NCBI GenBank assembly: GCA_031271045.1
Contig: JAISWO010000063.1
Location: 1 to 64,000 of the forward strand
Length of the DNA: 64,000 nucleotides
Direction of reading: 5' to 3'
Source: Tannerellaceae bacterium
GTDB lineage: Bacteria > Bacteroidota > Bacteroidia > Bacteroidales > Tannerellaceae
Positions 26,626 through 34,712 of the stretch are shown piece after piece (within the stretch, counting starts at the first letter, position 1; every line of letters begins with the position of its first letter). The notes beneath the pieces were generated by a model that was not told the DNA's origin, made no database searches, and saw only the letters and a program-made list of their open reading frames with translations. The position numbers and the translations under genes are program-made.

Positions 26626-27787
26626 ATTCCTCGTCGGAAGCTTCTTCATCGGTATCGTCGTCGTCGAGGTCGGTATCGGCGTCGTCCCAGTCGTCATCGT
26701 CGGCGTCGAGGGGTGCGGGGGGGGCGAGGTCGTCGTCGTCGAGGGGGAGGGTGGCGAGGTCGAGGTCTTTGTGAACGAGATGTTCGGGTTCGTGGAAGGT
26801 TTCGCGGTTGAGTTCTTTCCAGAGGAGGTCTTTGAGTTCGGTCAGGCCTTGTTCGGTAATGGAGGAGATGAACAGCGAAGGGACGCCGGGGGGGAGTTCG
26901 TGTGCGAAGGCGATGCGGAGTTCGTCGTCCAGGAGGTCGCTTTTGGTGATGGCCAGGACGCGACTTTTGGTCAGCAGGTCGGGATTGTAGCGGACCAGTT
27001 CGTTGTGGAGGATGTCGTATTCGCGGCTTATGTCGGTGGCATCGGCGGGGATCATGAAGAGGAGCAGTGAGTTTCGTTCGATATGGCGGAGGAATCGCAG
27101 GCCGAGTCCTTTTCCCTGGCTGGCTCCTTCGATGATGCCGGGGATGTCGGCCATGACGAAGGAGTGGTTGCCGCGGCAGGCGACGATACCGAGGTTGGGT
27201 TCGAGGGTGGTGAAGGGGTAGTTGGCGATTTTGGGTTTGGCGGCCGAGAGGACCGATAGTAGGGTTGACTTGCCGGCATTGGGCAGGCCAACGAGTCCTA
27301 CGTCGGCCAGGAGCTTGAGTTGGAGGATGACGGTACGTTCTATGGCCGGTTCGCCGGGCTGTGCGTAGCGGGGGGCCTGGTTGGTGGAGGTTTTGAAGTT
27401 CCAGTTGCCCAAGCCGCCGCGTCCTCCGGGCAGGAGGAGGATTTGTTGTCCGTCGGCAGTGACGTCGCAGATGTACTGGCCTGTCAGTGCGTCGTAGGCA
27501 ACGGTTCCTAAGGGAACTTCGATGATGCGATCTTCTCCGTCCTTGCCCGAACTTCTTTTGGCGCTTCCTCCTTCGCCGCTTGTGGCGATGATGTGGCGTT
27601 CGTACTTCAGGTGGAGCAGGGTCCAGTAGTTGCGGTTGCCGCGGAGGTAGATGTTACCGCCTCGTCCGCCGTCGCCTCCGTCGGGGCCTCCTTTGGGGAT
27701 GTATTTCTCGCGGCGGAAGTGGAGGGAGCCTCGTCCGCCTTTGCCGGAGCGGCAATATATTTTGACGTAATCTACGAAGTTTGACAC
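26612..27787 (-). CDS. obgE: GTPase ObgE/CgtA
   Basis: A 391-aa ribosome-associated GTPase. The glycine-rich Obg fold occupies 1-158 ([12 protein letters not shown]), and the G domain starts about 160 with P-loop GLPNAGKS at 167-174, followed by TTLEPNLG and the DIPGIIEGA switch II. The C-terminal tail of some 50 residues is extremely acidic (runs such as [18 protein letters not shown]), as in several Obg proteins. The GTG at 27787 is the natural start: [10 protein letters not shown] matches the family N-terminus, and it overlaps the adk stop by 16 bases. Confidence 0.95.
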   Translation of the reverse strand: MSNFVDYVKIYCRSGKGGRGSLHFRREKYIPKGGPDGGDGGRGGNIYLRGNRNYWTLLHLKYERHIIATSGEGGSAKRSSGKDGEDRIIEVPLGTVAYDALTGQYICDVTADGQQILLLPGGRGGLGNWNFKTSTNQAPRYAQPGEPAIERTVILQLKLLADVGLVGLPNAGKSTLLSVLSAAKPKIANYPFTTLEPNLGIVACRGNHSFVMADIPGIIEGASQGKGLGLRFLRHIERNSLLLFMIPADATDISREYDILHNELVRYNPDLLTKSRVLAITKSDLLDDELRIAFAHELPPGVPSLFISSITEQGLTELKDLLWKELNRETFHEPEHLVHKDLDLATLPLDDDDLAPPAPLDADDDDWDDADTDLDDDDTDEEASDEEYDRQ

Positions 27788-28896
27788 GTGAGGAGGGTTT
27801 GTTTGATTTGTTGGAAGATGTTTTCTATGTTGCCGGCGCCGGCTATGGGATGCAGGATACCCTGGCGGCGGTAGTAGTCGATCAGGGGGGCCGTCTGGGC
27901 GTTGTATACGTCGAGGCGGGAGTGGATAGTTTCGAGGTTGTCGTCCGATCGTCCTTCGAGGCGTCCGCGTTCGAGCAGCCGGCGGACGAGTTCGGGGGTG
28001 TCGACTTCGAGGTTGAGCATGGCCGCCAGGCGTGTGCCGCGTTGGGCGAGCAGGTCGCCGAGGGCTTCGGCCTGAGGGAGGGTTCGGGGGAAGCCGTCGA
28101 AGATGATGCCCCGGGGATGTTCCATGCTGTCGATGGCGTGGGCCAGGATGTCGATGATGAGGGCGTCGGGGACTAACTGTCCGCGGTCGATGTATTGGGC
28201 GGCGGCGCGTCCGAGGTCGGTATTGTTTTGGATCTGTTGGCGAAGTACGTCGCCGGTCGAGATATGTGCGAGGGAAAATTCGCGTGCGATCCATTTGCTT
28301 TGCGTTCCTTTGCCTGAGCCGGGAGGACCGAAGATGATAATGTTTAGCATCGGGGTGGGTGTTGTTATTATTTTATAGATGTCGTTGTAAGCCCGTCCGA
28401 GTTCGTCGTAATCGAGGCCGTAGCCGACGATGAAGTCGTTGGGGATGGTGAGTCCGACGTAGTCGGGACGGAGGTCGTGTTCCAGGGCGTCGGGTTTGAA
28501 CAGCAGGGTGGCCAGGCGGACGTCGGCGGCTCCCTGTTGGCGGAGCCGGTCGATCACGTGGTGCATGGTGCCGCCGGTGTCGATGATGTCTTCCAGCAGG
28601 ATGATGTGACGTCCTTCGACGCTTTGCCGGATGGGCATGATTTCCTGTATGCGGCCTGTCGAATGGTCGCCCCGGTAGGAGGAATAGCGGGCGAAGGTGA
28701 GTTCATAGGGCCCGTTGAGGTGGTGCATCAGGTCGGCGATGAACATAAATGCTCCGTTGAGTATGCCGACCAGCAGGGGATTCTTCCCTTCGATGTCGCG
28801 TTTGATTTCTTCCGCCACCCGGGCGATGGCTGCTTGTATGTCTTTTTGCGGAATAAAGAGTTCGAAATCTTTATCTTTCAAGCGAATCTTATCCAT
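27772..28896 (-). CDS. hpt-adk: HPRT-adenylate kinase fusion protein
   Basis: A 374-aa ORF joining two purine enzymes that are separate genes in related genomes. Residues 1-176 are hypoxanthine phosphoribosyltransferase, with the PRPP-binding motif [13 protein letters not shown] at 99-111 and [13 protein letters not shown]. Residues 183-374 are adenylate kinase, starting [16 protein letters not shown] with the P-loop at 189-197 and FDGFPRT further on. The linker is only TTPTP. The Met183 codon at 28350 could also start a free adenylate kinase. Removing one A from the A-run before the linker would create a stop right after HPRT, so a recent indel or a sequence error must be considered. First gene of a four-gene operon. 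Confidence 0.88.
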   Translation of the reverse strand: MDKIRLKDKDFELFIPQKDIQAAIARVAEEIKRDIEGKNPLLVGILNGAFMFIADLMHHLNGPYELTFARYSSYRGDHSTGRIQEIMPIRQSVEGRHIILLEDIIDTGGTMHHVIDRLRQQGAADVRLATLLFKPDALEHDLRPDYVGLTIPNDFIVGYGLDYDELGRAYNDIYKIITTPTPMLNIIIFGPPGSGKGTQSKWIAREFSLAHISTGDVLRQQIQNNTDLGRAAAQYIDRGQLVPDALIIDILAHAIDSMEHPRGIIFDGFPRTLPQAEALGDLLAQRGTRLAAMLNLEVDTPELVRRLLERGRLEGRSDDNLETIHSRLDVYNAQTAPLIDYYRRQGILHPIAGAGNIENIFQQIKQTLLTCQTS

Positions 28897-28923
28897 AGCG
28901 CTTTGTTTATTTATATGTGTGGA

Positions 28924-28931
28924 CAAAGGTA
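28924..28931 (-). promoter_or_regulatory. -7 element for the hpt-adk operon
   Basis: The minus strand reads TACCTTTG, an exact TAnnTTTG match 27 bases before the ATG at 28896. No -33 TTTG is obvious. Confidence 0.5.
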
Positions 28932-29162
28932 GGTTTTTTTTGCTTACTGTCGTCACTTTGCTTTGCCGGCGCCGGGGACTTCTCAGGTGGCCCACTGTGT
29001 CGGGAGTGAATTTACAAATATCCAGCTGGAGATATTTTCAGTAGAACAAAATGGTATTTATTTATTCAAAAAACATATTTGAAGAAAATAAATACCTACC
29101 TTTACAGCCTTTCCGATCGTTCGGATTGGAAGCCTTGTTATTTGAAATAGTATTACAATTCC
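28932..29162. other. Intergenic region before array 3
   Basis: This AT-rich stretch separates the minus-strand hpt-adk operon from array 3. It contains a weak plus-strand promoter candidate (TTTG at 29078-29081, TACCTTTA at 29097-29104) with too short a spacer. No gene is seen. Confidence 0.4.
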
Positions 29163-29462
29163 CCGGATATCCGGCAAGGATATTTGAATGCCCTTCATTG
29201 GACATTTGAATGTCCTTGCATGGATATTTGAATGTCCTTGTATGGATATTTAGATGTCTCCCGAAGGGATTTAGATGCCCTTGCAAGGATTTTAAAGGTC
29301 CTTACAAGGATTTTGAATGTTTTCCGGAGGGATTTGAGTGTCTCCCAAAGGGATCCGAAAGTTTCCCCAAGGGATCTGAACGTCTCTCGAAGAGATCTGA
29401 ACGTCTCCCAGAGGGATCTGAGTGTCTCTCGAAGAGATTTGAATATCTCCCGAAGAGATTTA
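29163..29462. repeat. 21-22-bp tandem repeat array 3 with co-varying arms
   Basis: About thirteen imperfect units of 21-22 bp, most divergent at the left end. The common frame is GGATnTGAAyGT followed by a short hairpin. The hairpin arms differ between copies but still pair: TCC/GGA, TCCC-GAA-GGGA, CCTTGCAAGG, TCCTT-AC-AAGGA, TCCC-AAA-GGGA, TCTC-GAA-GAGA, TCCC-AGA-GGGA, TCTC-GAA-GAGA, and ATCTC-CCGAA-GAGAT in the last copy. It ends 42 bases before the start of the second 230-aa paralogue. Heptapeptide open frames run through it on both strands only because most units are 21 bp. Confidence 0.93.
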
Positions 29463-29504
29463 TGAATCATTTAATTCATTTTAAAATGTTTAATGTGCTA
29501 TCTT

Positions 29505-30197
29505 ATGGCAAGCAGAAGTAGTTGGATGCCGAAAGGCAGATTAGAATTGCTCCGGCAAGCAAAGAAAGTGACGGAAGTGACAGATGCAAATCTCGTCCTT
29601 TTCGGATGGCAGGAGACAACCGTCGCCGGGAAATACTACCAGGCATTTTTCGACGGCCCTTTCACGACATTTAAAAATGCCGTGGAAGCTTGGGAAGACC
29701 CTGCAACGCGCACGCCTGTGATCATCGAAAAAGTGATCGAAGCCGAAAAGGTGTTTATACCCGCCTATCGCGAGATATACGCCGCCCTGAAGGCTAACAA
29801 GTCCGTGCTCAACCATCATCTGGAAGCGATGACCTTGCCGCCTCGCCCGACCAACGAACACAGCCCCGCCCCGGTTGCTACCAACCCCCCGGCGTTTGAA
29901 ATCAGTCCTCTGCCGGCTTTTCGCCTCAAAGTTGACTTCTTTCCCTACGGCGTGAGCGAAAAACGGGGCAAACCGGCCGGGCAACACGGAGCCGAGATTA
30001 AATGGGGCTTTTCGGAAGTCCCCGTTTACGATGCCGAAAAACTGGAACACTCCAGCTTCGACACCGCTTCGCCGTTCATCCTCACTTTCAGCGGCGACGA
30101 TAGCGGGCGCAAGCTCTACGTCGCCCTGCGATGGGAAAACTCCCGCGGACTGAAAGGCCCCTGGAGCGTCCCCGTCGAGACCCGCGTCCCCCATTAA
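29505..30197 (+). CDS. Uncharacterised 230-aa protein, paralogue B
   Basis: Exactly as long as the protein at 322 and about half identical by eye. Shared motifs include WMPKGRLELL at the N-terminus, FFDGPFTTFK, DPATRT, SPAPVATNPP, GQHGAEIKWGFS, SSFDTASP and ALRWENSRGLKGPWSVP. No signal peptide or membrane segment. The start is set at the ATG at 29505 because it aligns with paralogue A; an ATG at 29493 would add four residues. Function unknown. A 21-bp array precedes it, as with paralogue A, and a terminator follows. Confidence 0.85.
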   Translation: MASRSSWMPKGRLELLRQAKKVTEVTDANLVLFGWQETTVAGKYYQAFFDGPFTTFKNAVEAWEDPATRTPVIIEKVIEAEKVFIPAYREIYAALKANKSVLNHHLEAMTLPPRPTNEHSPAPVATNPPAFEISPLPAFRLKVDFFPYGVSEKRGKPAGQHGAEIKWGFSEVPVYDAEKLEHSSFDTASPFILTFSGDDSGRKLYVALRWENSRGLKGPWSVPVETRVPH

Positions 30198-30220
30198 AAG
30201 GACGTTACCACCCTACCGCT

Positions 30221-30261
30221 AAGCCGTACGCTGCCTCCTGCAACGCACGGCTTGCTTTTTT
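30221..30261 (+). terminator. Terminator after paralogue B
   Basis: AAGCCGT pairs with ACGGCTT, with more pairing inside the loop, followed by GCTTTTTT. It isolates the 230-aa gene as a single transcript. Confidence 0.75.
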
Positions 30262-30269
30262 AAGCGGAA

Positions 30270-30301
30270 TTTGGAACATAGAAAAATATTATTTAGCTTT
30301 G
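30270..30301 (+). promoter_or_regulatory. Bacteroidetes promoter for the DUF4831 operon
   Basis: TTTG at 30270-30273 and TAGCTTTG at 30294-30301 have a 20-base spacer, the same geometry as at 16068. The start codon is 33 bases downstream. Confidence 0.7.
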
Positions 30302-30333
30302 TGGGGTCTTTTACCAAACAATAAAAAACAAAG

Positions 30334-31413
30334 ATGAAACTTCTGATACACACCATATTCTGCCTCATGCTCTGCCTCACCGCCGCCGCGCAAACGAAGG
30401 TAACAAAGAAAATCGCAGCCAAAGCCACCGATACCGGCCTCACATACTCCCTGCCCAAAACAACCATCACCTTCCGCATCGAAATCATCCGGACAACCGC
30501 CAAAGCCGGCCCCTACTACCGCTATGCCGACAAATACCTCGGCGTCAAAAACGCCATAGAAGCCGACGAAACCTCCTACCAGTTAGGAAAAATCCATGTC
30601 TCCACCCGAGGCATCCCCGATACCGAACAAACCTACCTCATAGACTTCAAACCCGGCACAACATCCCCCTACGCCTACCTCACCGACGAAGGACTGCTCT
30701 GCACCATCAACGCCGAATACGAACCCTCCGCCGAAGAAACCCCAGCAACCCCCGTCCCCGTCCCCGCAACCGCCGACCCCGTCGAAGAACCCGCCCCCGT
30801 CTTCCTCGAAGAACTCCTGATGGCCGGATCCATCGCCAAACAAGCCGAAGTGGCCGCCAAACAAATCTACCGCATCCACGAAAGCCGGCTCAATATACTC
30901 ACCGGAGAGGCCGACAACCTGCCGCCTGACGGCGAAGCCATGAAAGTAGTCATACAGGAACTCGAACGACGCGAAAAAGCCCTCACCGCACTCTTCACCG
31001 GCAGCAGTACAAAAGAAACACAGTACCACGAACTCACCATCGTCCCCTACAAAGACCTCGAACGCGAAGTCCTCTTCCGCTTCTCCACACAACGGGGCCT
31101 CGTTGATGCCGACGACCTCGGCGGAACCCCCGTCTATATCCGCCTCACCGCCCAGGAAACCCCCGTCGCCCCAGCACCTAACCCCAAAGACGCAAAAAAG
31201 AAAGAAGACCCCAAAGGACTCGTCTACAATATACCAGGCAAAGCCCAAATCCAAATCGACATCAACCGCGAAACGCTCTACAAAGGCGAAACGCTCGTCG
31301 CACAATTCGGACGACGCGACCTCCTGACCCCCGCCCTGTTCGAAGACCGTAAAAAACCGGTACGAATATACTTCTACCCCGAAACAGGCGCTATCCGACA
31401 GATCATACAATAA
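30334..31413 (+). CDS. DUF4831-family exported protein
   Basis: A 359-aa protein with a signal peptide of about 20 residues (ending TAAAQ). The body matches the Bacteroidetes DUF4831 pattern: GLTYSLPKTTITFRIEI, GPYYRYADKYLGV and FSTQRGLVDADDLGG. A Pro/Val/Thr-rich linker near 130-150 divides it in two. Function is unknown. Codon use here is strongly biased to C- and A-ending codons. It lies 24 bases upstream of an oligopeptide transporter gene, likely in one operon. Confidence 0.85.
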   Translation: MKLLIHTIFCLMLCLTAAAQTKVTKKIAAKATDTGLTYSLPKTTITFRIEIIRTTAKAGPYYRYADKYLGVKNAIEADETSYQLGKIHVSTRGIPDTEQTYLIDFKPGTTSPYAYLTDEGLLCTINAEYEPSAEETPATPVPVPATADPVEEPAPVFLEELLMAGSIAKQAEVAAKQIYRIHESRLNILTGEADNLPPDGEAMKVVIQELERREKALTALFTGSSTKETQYHELTIVPYKDLEREVLFRFSTQRGLVDADDLGGTPVYIRLTAQETPVAPAPNPKDAKKKEDPKGLVYNIPGKAQIQIDINRETLYKGETLVAQFGRRDLLTPALFEDRKKPVRIYFYPETGAIRQIIQ

Positions 31414-31437
31414 TTAATTCATAAATACACAAAACAC

Positions 31438-32997
31438 ATGTTTAAAACTCACCCCAAAGGACTCATCGGCGCCGCCCTGTCAAACATGGGCGAACGCTTC
31501 GGCTTCTACATCATGATGGCCATCCTCACCCTCTTCATCTCATCCAAATTCGGACTGGATGAAAAAACAACCGGATACATCTATTCGGCCTTCTATGCCT
31601 TGATCTACATCCTGGCCCTTGTCGGCGGACTGATAGCCGACAAAACAAGAAATTACAAAGGAACCATCCTCACCGGCATCGTCATCATGGCACTCGGATA
31701 CCTCATCATCGCCATCCCGACGCCAACCCCCGTGCCCAACCAAACGCTCTACCTGCTGCTCACCTGCTTCGGACTGCTGGTCATCGCCTTCGGAAACGGC
31801 CTCTTCAAAGGCAACCTCCAAGCCTTAGTCGGACAAATGTACGACCATCCCGAATACACGAAAAAACGCGACACCGGGTTCCAAATCTTCTACATGTTCA
31901 TCAACATCGGAGGATTCTTCGCACCCTTCATCGCCGTCGGACTGCGGAACTGGTGGCTGAGCGTGAATAACTTCGACTATAACGCCGCCCTGCCCGAACT
32001 CTGCCACCAATACCTGGCACAGGGCGCTTCCATGGACGCTACCAACCTGACCAACCTCCAAACCTATGCGCAGCAAGCCGTCATCAATGGCGCCTCTCCC
32101 GTCGCCGACCTGAACCTCTTCTGCACACAATACCTCGACGTCTTCAACCGGGGCTTCCAGTACGCCTTCATGGCCGCCATCGGAGCCATGCTCATCTCGC
32201 TGGCCATCTATGCGTTTAACAAAAACAAATTCCCCGACCCGGCCCAAAAGAAAGCCGCCGGCAAAGCCGCCAAAGCAACCCGCGAAGAAATACAGATGAG
32301 TGCGACAGAGATTCGCCAAAGGATATGGGCGCTGTTTGCCGTCTTCGGCATCGTGATCTTCTTCTGGTTCTCTTTCCACCAGAACGGTTATTCACTCACC
32401 TACTTTGCCCGTGACTACATCAACCTGGACATAATCGACATCAACCTCGGCATCACGCACCTCAAGGGAGCCGAGCTTTTCCAGTGCGTGAACCCGTTCT
32501 TCGTCGTCCTCCTCTCGCCCGCCGTCATGTGGCTCTTCGGAGCCTTAGGCAGAAGAGGCAAAGAACCCTCCACACCCATGAAGATAGGTATCGGGATGGG
32601 GATCGCCACCCTGGCATACGTCTTCCTGTTGGCCTGCTCCATGGCACTACCCGGAAAGGACGCCCTGGCCGGCATGTCGTCGGACGCCTTGACGGCAATG
32701 CGCATCACGCCGATGGTGATGGTAGGCATGTATTTCATCCTGACCGTCGCCGAACTGTTTATCTCGCCCCTGGGCCTCTCGTTCGTCTCCAAAGTAGCTC
32801 CGCCTCACTTGCAGGGACTCATGCAAGGCTGCTGGCTGGCGGCAACGGCCATCGGCAATTCCCTGCTGTTCATCGGCGGAATCCTGTATACCTCCGTACC
32901 TTTATGGGCCTGCTGGCTGGTATTCGCCGTAGCCTGCGGACTGTCGATGCTGGTAATGCTGTCGATGGTCAAATGGCTGGAGAAAGTAGCCGGATAA
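31438..32997 (+). CDS. POT/PTR-family oligopeptide:proton symporter
   Basis: A 519-aa inner membrane major facilitator with about 12-14 hydrophobic segments. The family TM1 motif ExxERFxYY reads NMGERFGFY, keeping Glu-Arg-Phe but lacking the first Glu. GNGLFKGNLQALVGQMY and the FYMFINIGGFFAPF segment match the PTR2 signature regions. It probably imports di- and tripeptides, which fits the peptide uptake locus at 1252-7875. A bidirectional terminator follows 24 bases after the stop. Confidence 0.9.
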   Translation: MFKTHPKGLIGAALSNMGERFGFYIMMAILTLFISSKFGLDEKTTGYIYSAFYALIYILALVGGLIADKTRNYKGTILTGIVIMALGYLIIAIPTPTPVPNQTLYLLLTCFGLLVIAFGNGLFKGNLQALVGQMYDHPEYTKKRDTGFQIFYMFINIGGFFAPFIAVGLRNWWLSVNNFDYNAALPELCHQYLAQGASMDATNLTNLQTYAQQAVINGASPVADLNLFCTQYLDVFNRGFQYAFMAAIGAMLISLAIYAFNKNKFPDPAQKKAAGKAAKATREEIQMSATEIRQRIWALFAVFGIVIFFWFSFHQNGYSLTYFARDYINLDIIDINLGITHLKGAELFQCVNPFFVVLLSPAVMWLFGALGRRGKEPSTPMKIGIGMGIATLAYVFLLACSMALPGKDALAGMSSDALTAMRITPMVMVGMYFILTVAELFISPLGLSFVSKVAPPHLQGLMQGCWLAATAIGNSLLFIGGILYTSVPLWACWLVFAVACGLSMLVMLSMVKWLEKVAG

Positions 32998-33020
32998 ACG
33001 GATCACATACCCAAAAGCAA

Positions 33021-33060
33021 AGAGGCTGTCCCGACGTACGGGGCAGCCTCTTGTTTGTTA
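33021..33060. terminator. Strong bidirectional terminator
   Basis: AGAGGCTGTCCCG pairs with CGGGGCAGCCTCT (13 bp, one G-T pair) around ACGTA, followed by TTGTTTGTT on the plus strand; the minus strand continues with TTGCTTTT. It sits between convergent genes. Confidence 0.88.
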
Positions 33061-33080
33061 TCACGAACCTTTTAGAGGTC

Positions 33081-34685
33081 TCAATAATCTGCGTTGTTGG
33101 GGTCGAAGTTCGCCCAGCCGGCCGTCCAGTCACTCGTACCGCTGAAGGCGCCCTTATAGGTTACTTTCTCGAAGAATGAACCACTGATAGCCGTATCCGA
33201 GAAGTCGGCTCCGCCGATCTGCGCAGCTACGACGGAAGTGTAATCGCCATCCCGGGCAAGCACATCGTTGGTCGAGGCGATGGAGATATTCCCCAAAGCA
33301 GTCGTCTGGAAGTAAGCGCTACCGGCGTCGTTCTGGAAGTTTTTCCACATACCGGCAAAGATGACGTTCTTCACCACAGCTCCTTCGTTCGCCTTATCCA
33401 AGTTCAAGCCGTAGGGCCATCCTGCAAAGACGGAGTTGTAGACGTTCAACGAAGAGTTGCGGCGGATGTGCATGGCAGCCTGGAACTGACCTCCCTTGGC
33501 GCCGTTGGCGGCGTCTTCGGTATTATAGAGGATGTCGTCCTGCGCCTTGCCGTCCGAAACGCCGTAGAGCGGGCCGATGAGGGTGACGTTGGAGAAGACG
33601 GGCGTCGTAAGCGGCTGGTTGGTGGATCCGTTCGCGTCGTTGTCCGACTCGAAGCCGTTGGACTTGGACGTATCGGCATGACGGGGATCGCGTACGCCGA
33701 GCAGGAATTGCAGCTTGCCGGAGAAGCCATAGTCGGTATCAAATTCGTCGTCCCAGCCTTTGTATGCGATCAGATGCCTGGCATTGACCGTTCCGCCGAA
33801 CCATTCGAAGGAATCGTCGCCGCAATAGGAGACCTGTACGTACTCGATCGTTGTCCCGCTTCCTACGCCTCCGCAGGTCAGGCCGTTGATTTCCTTGTTC
33901 GGTTCGAAGGGATAACCGGCGAACTCGATGCGTACGTACTTGAGGATACCGGAATTATCGGCCGGGTCGGTACCGCCGTACTTCGAGCGGGGGCCTCCTT
34001 CGATCTGCGGTTCGGAGGTGTTGTTCGTCGGAGCTTTGCCGCAAAGGATGAGGCCTCCCCAATCGCCGTAGCTACGCGCTCCTTTGGGCTGGTCGGAAGT
34101 GAAGACGATGGGCTTGTCGGACGTTCCTTCGGCGATGATCTTCCCGCCGCGTTCGACGATGAGCGAGCCCATCGAGGCTTTCTCGCCCTTGACCACTGCA
34201 CCGGGTTCGATGGTCAGCGTTGCGCCGTCGGCTACGTAGACGAAGCCTTTCAACGTATTCTGATCTATGGCACGCAGCGTGAGGTTGGTGGTGATTTCGC
34301 CTTGCAGGACAACGGCTGTTGCCGGCGGCGTACCTTCCTTCACTGTCAGGGTACAGGTGGCCGTAAGGTTTCCGTCTACGGTCTTGGCCGTAATGACGGC
34401 TTCTCCCGGGGCTATGGCTGCGACGGCTCCTGCCTGGCTGACTGTTGCGACGGCCTCGGCCGACGACGACCAGTTGACGTTCTTGTTATCCGCCTCCGCA
34501 GGGAGTACGGTGGCTACCAGCGTAAGTGTCCCGCCCGGCTCCAGTTGTGCCGAGGTTTTGTCAAGCGTGATGCTGGTTACATTGACGACTGCGGGATCTT
34601 TGTCCTTGTCGTCGCACGAGAAGATAGTGCATATAGCCATTGCGCAAAGCATGGCTGTCATTCCTTTTAAAGCTAATTTGTTCAT
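33081..34685 (-). CDS. Lipoprotein with BIG2 domain and beta-helix-like repeats
   Basis: A 534-aa predicted lipoprotein (Cys24, CTIFSC followed by acidic DDKDKD, suggesting surface export). Residues about 36-113 form a bacterial Ig-like BIG2 domain (VTSITLDKTSAQLEPGGTLT). The rest has Gly/Asn/Asp-rich, short-period beta repeats typical of right-handed parallel beta-helices. Such proteins are often encoded next to a TonB receptor, here 27 bases downstream of it. A ligand-binding or adhesin role is possible; the substrate is unknown. Confidence 0.8.
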   Translation of the reverse strand: MNKLALKGMTAMLCAMAICTIFSCDDKDKDPAVVNVTSITLDKTSAQLEPGGTLTLVATVLPAEADNKNVNWSSSAEAVATVSQAGAVAAIAPGEAVITAKTVDGNLTATCTLTVKEGTPPATAVVLQGEITTNLTLRAIDQNTLKGFVYVADGATLTIEPGAVVKGEKASMGSLIVERGGKIIAEGTSDKPIVFTSDQPKGARSYGDWGGLILCGKAPTNNTSEPQIEGGPRSKYGGTDPADNSGILKYVRIEFAGYPFEPNKEINGLTCGGVGSGTTIEYVQVSYCGDDSFEWFGGTVNARHLIAYKGWDDEFDTDYGFSGKLQFLLGVRDPRHADTSKSNGFESDNDANGSTNQPLTTPVFSNVTLIGPLYGVSDGKAQDDILYNTEDAANGAKGGQFQAAMHIRRNSSLNVYNSVFAGWPYGLNLDKANEGAVVKNVIFAGMWKNFQNDAGSAYFQTTALGNISIASTNDVLARDGDYTSVVAAQIGGADFSDTAISGSFFEKVTYKGAFSGTSDWTAGWANFDPNNADY

Positions 34686-34712
34686 AAATGATAGTGTATA
34701 AAGATTAGAAGA

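Noticed and set aside
27788-28294. Long N-terminal extension of ObgE
   Set aside because: The upstream part is Arg/Pro-rich out-of-frame reading of adk; the family N-terminus begins at the GTG at 27787.
29195-29470. 91-aa coiled-coil-like ORF across array 3
   Set aside because: Heptads arise from the 21-bp period; both strands and several frames are open equally.
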